From positions 1 to 6,036 of the forward strand of contig CALCIC010001060.1 in NCBI GenBank assembly GCA_937907405.1: a DNA stretch of 6,036 nt. Direction: 5' to 3'. Origin of the DNA: an uncultured Isosphaeraceae bacterium. GTDB lineage: Bacteria; Planctomycetota; Planctomycetia; Isosphaerales; Isosphaeraceae. Positions 5,257 through 6,036 of the stretch are shown here, one piece after another; position 1 is the stretch's first letter, and each line of letters begins with the position of its first letter. Below the pieces are notes generated by a model. It was not told the origin of the DNA and made no database searches. It saw only the letters and a list, made by a program, of their open reading frames with translations. The translations under genes and the position numbers were made by a program.

Positions 5257-5967
5257 TCAACTGATCCGGTGCGTGGTCGTGTTGGGACGGGGTTCCGTCT
5301 TCGTCGGCTCCGGTTCGGGGAGCGACCGGAAGTAGAAGTAGACGGCGGTCAGGGCCAGGAGGACGCTCGCCAGAGCGCCGGCCCAGCATGCGGTACGATA
5401 GAGCTTGAGCGAGTCCACCAACTCCCTGGCCTTCACCCCCTCGGCGGCCTCGACGATCGGCCGCGCCTCTTCGAGCTCGCGCTCCTGGAGCGTGTTGGCC
5501 TCCTCCAGCGCGGCGAGCCGCTTGCGGAGATCGGGCGCGTCCTTGGCGTCGACCTCGGCCTCCTTCAGCTTGGCTCGGGCCTCGTCGAGTTCCGTGGCCA
5601 GCGTCTTGGCGCGGAGGCCGAGGGTCTCGTTGACGGCGAGCTCGGCCAGCAGCCGGTTGTGCGACTCGTCGCGCGCCCTGGCGGTCTTCTCGTAGCGCTC
5701 GACGAACTTGCTCGGGTCCTCGCCGCTGATTTTGTCAAGCATCGTGTCGAGGGCGAGCTTCTGGCCGTTCGCCGAGTCGTCGAGCCGTTTTTGAAGCGAA
5801 AGCAGCAACTGGGCCTGCTCCCCGAGTTGGGCGTGGACCTGGAACAGCCAGAGGGCGACGGCCAGGCCGACCACCCCGAGAAAGCTGCCGACCACCATGA
5901 ACAGCGCCAGGATCGACAGCCGCTCGGAGGGGCCGCCGGACTGGGAATGGGGGGGACGACTGAGCAT
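5257..5967 (-). CDS. Two-helix membrane protein with a long coiled coil
   Basis: This 236-residue protein has no family I recognise. A polar N-terminus (1-17) leads into a membrane helix (about 18-43). A Glu/Lys/Arg/Ala/Leu-rich segment (about 47-186) follows, with heptad-like spacing, for example RAKLKEAEVDAKDAPDLRKR and LAALEEANTLQERELEEAR. A second membrane helix (about 193-213) and a Pro/Glu/Thr-rich tail (214-236) complete it. Arg residues flanking the helices suggest both ends are cytoplasmic and the coiled coil projects to the periplasmic side, possibly as a hairpin or oligomeric rod. No catalytic or binding motif is seen; a scaffold, spacer or sensor-like role is inference only. The ATG at 5965-5967 has GGAG nine bases upstream. 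It is the first gene of a pair with the anchored hydrolase, 28 bp downstream. The promoter is not visible and may lie beyond the window. Confidence 0.85.
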   Translation of the reverse strand: MLSRPPHSQSGGPSERLSILALFMVVGSFLGVVGLAVALWLFQVHAQLGEQAQLLLSLQKRLDDSANGQKLALDTMLDKISGEDPSKFVERYEKTARARDESHNRLLAELAVNETLGLRAKTLATELDEARAKLKEAEVDAKDAPDLRKRLAALEEANTLQERELEEARPIVEAAEGVKARELVDSLKLYRTACWAGALASVLLALTAVYFYFRSLPEPEPTKTEPRPNTTTHRIS

Positions 5968-6009
5968 CTTGATGAGCTCCGCCTCAAGGCGAGGTGAAAG
6001 GGCCGAGCC

Positions 6010-6031
6010 CCCCTGCCCCGGCGGGCTGGGG
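6010..6031. repeat. Imperfect GC palindrome at the right edge
   Basis: CCCCTGCCC (6010-6018) and GGGCTGGGG (6023-6031) pair at eight of nine positions around a four-base loop. It lies about 45 bases upstream of the coiled-coil gene. It could be the terminator stem of a gene beyond the window, or a copy of the C/G-rich intergenic repeats common in such genomes. No T-run follows within the window. Confidence 0.3.
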
Positions 6032-6036
6032 AGGTT

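Noticed and set aside
4230..5264. Plus-strand 344-codon ORF opposite the hydrolase
   Set aside because: It has no recognisable motif, whereas the opposite strand encodes a full alpha/beta hydrolase.
5110..5997. Plus-strand 295-codon ORF opposite the coiled-coil gene
   Set aside because: It crosses two minus-strand genes and has no domain; the repetitive Leu/Gly/Glu pattern reflects antisense reading of coiled-coil codons.

Overview
The window looks like the end of a high-GC draft contig from a planctomycete, most likely of the Isosphaeraceae type (Paludisphaera/Singulisphaera relatives). This placement rests on gene style, from memory: exported FG-GAP/VCBS propellers, an exported NIPSNAP protein, many signal peptides, long antisense ORF shadows typical of GC-rich DNA, and a protein entering a Gly/Met-rich tract after a conserved VLPPGL-type segment. 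No database was searched.

Bases 1-48 are not genomic. They match the Illumina i7 adapter/index primer (tail of the P7 sequence, six-base index TACAAG, then the read-2 primer), so the biological sequence starts at about base 49. Layout after that: (1) 49-376, minus, the 5' part of an exported protein cut off by the adapter. (2) 377-824, a gene-free stretch holding its leader and probable promoter region. (3) 825-865, a strong intrinsic terminator for the next gene. (4) 894-2111, minus, an exported FG-GAP/VCBS propeller protein. (5) 2144-2614, plus, a small zinc-ribbon protein with two membrane helices, divergent from (4) with only 32 bp between start codons. (6) 2629-3531, minus, an exported trypsin-fold serine protease with an intact His/Asp/Ser triad, convergent with (5). 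(7) 3748-4164, plus, an exported NIPSNAP-family protein with a fair promoter. (8) 4165-4298, a convergent intergenic gap with a three-unit decanucleotide repeat that resembles a dispersed intergenic element. (9) 4299-5228 and 5257-5967, minus, a two-gene unit: a membrane protein with a long coiled coil between two helices, followed 28 bp later by a membrane-anchored alpha/beta hydrolase.

Most products are predicted to act in or across the cell envelope, but apart from the last two genes each has its own orientation or promoter, so no single pathway is evident. I see no CRISPR array, tRNA, rRNA, transposase or obvious defence system, and no convincing new multi-gene system. The observations most worth checking are the adapter remnant, the compact divergent control region at 2112-2149, the coiled-coil/hydrolase pair and the decanucleotide repeat.
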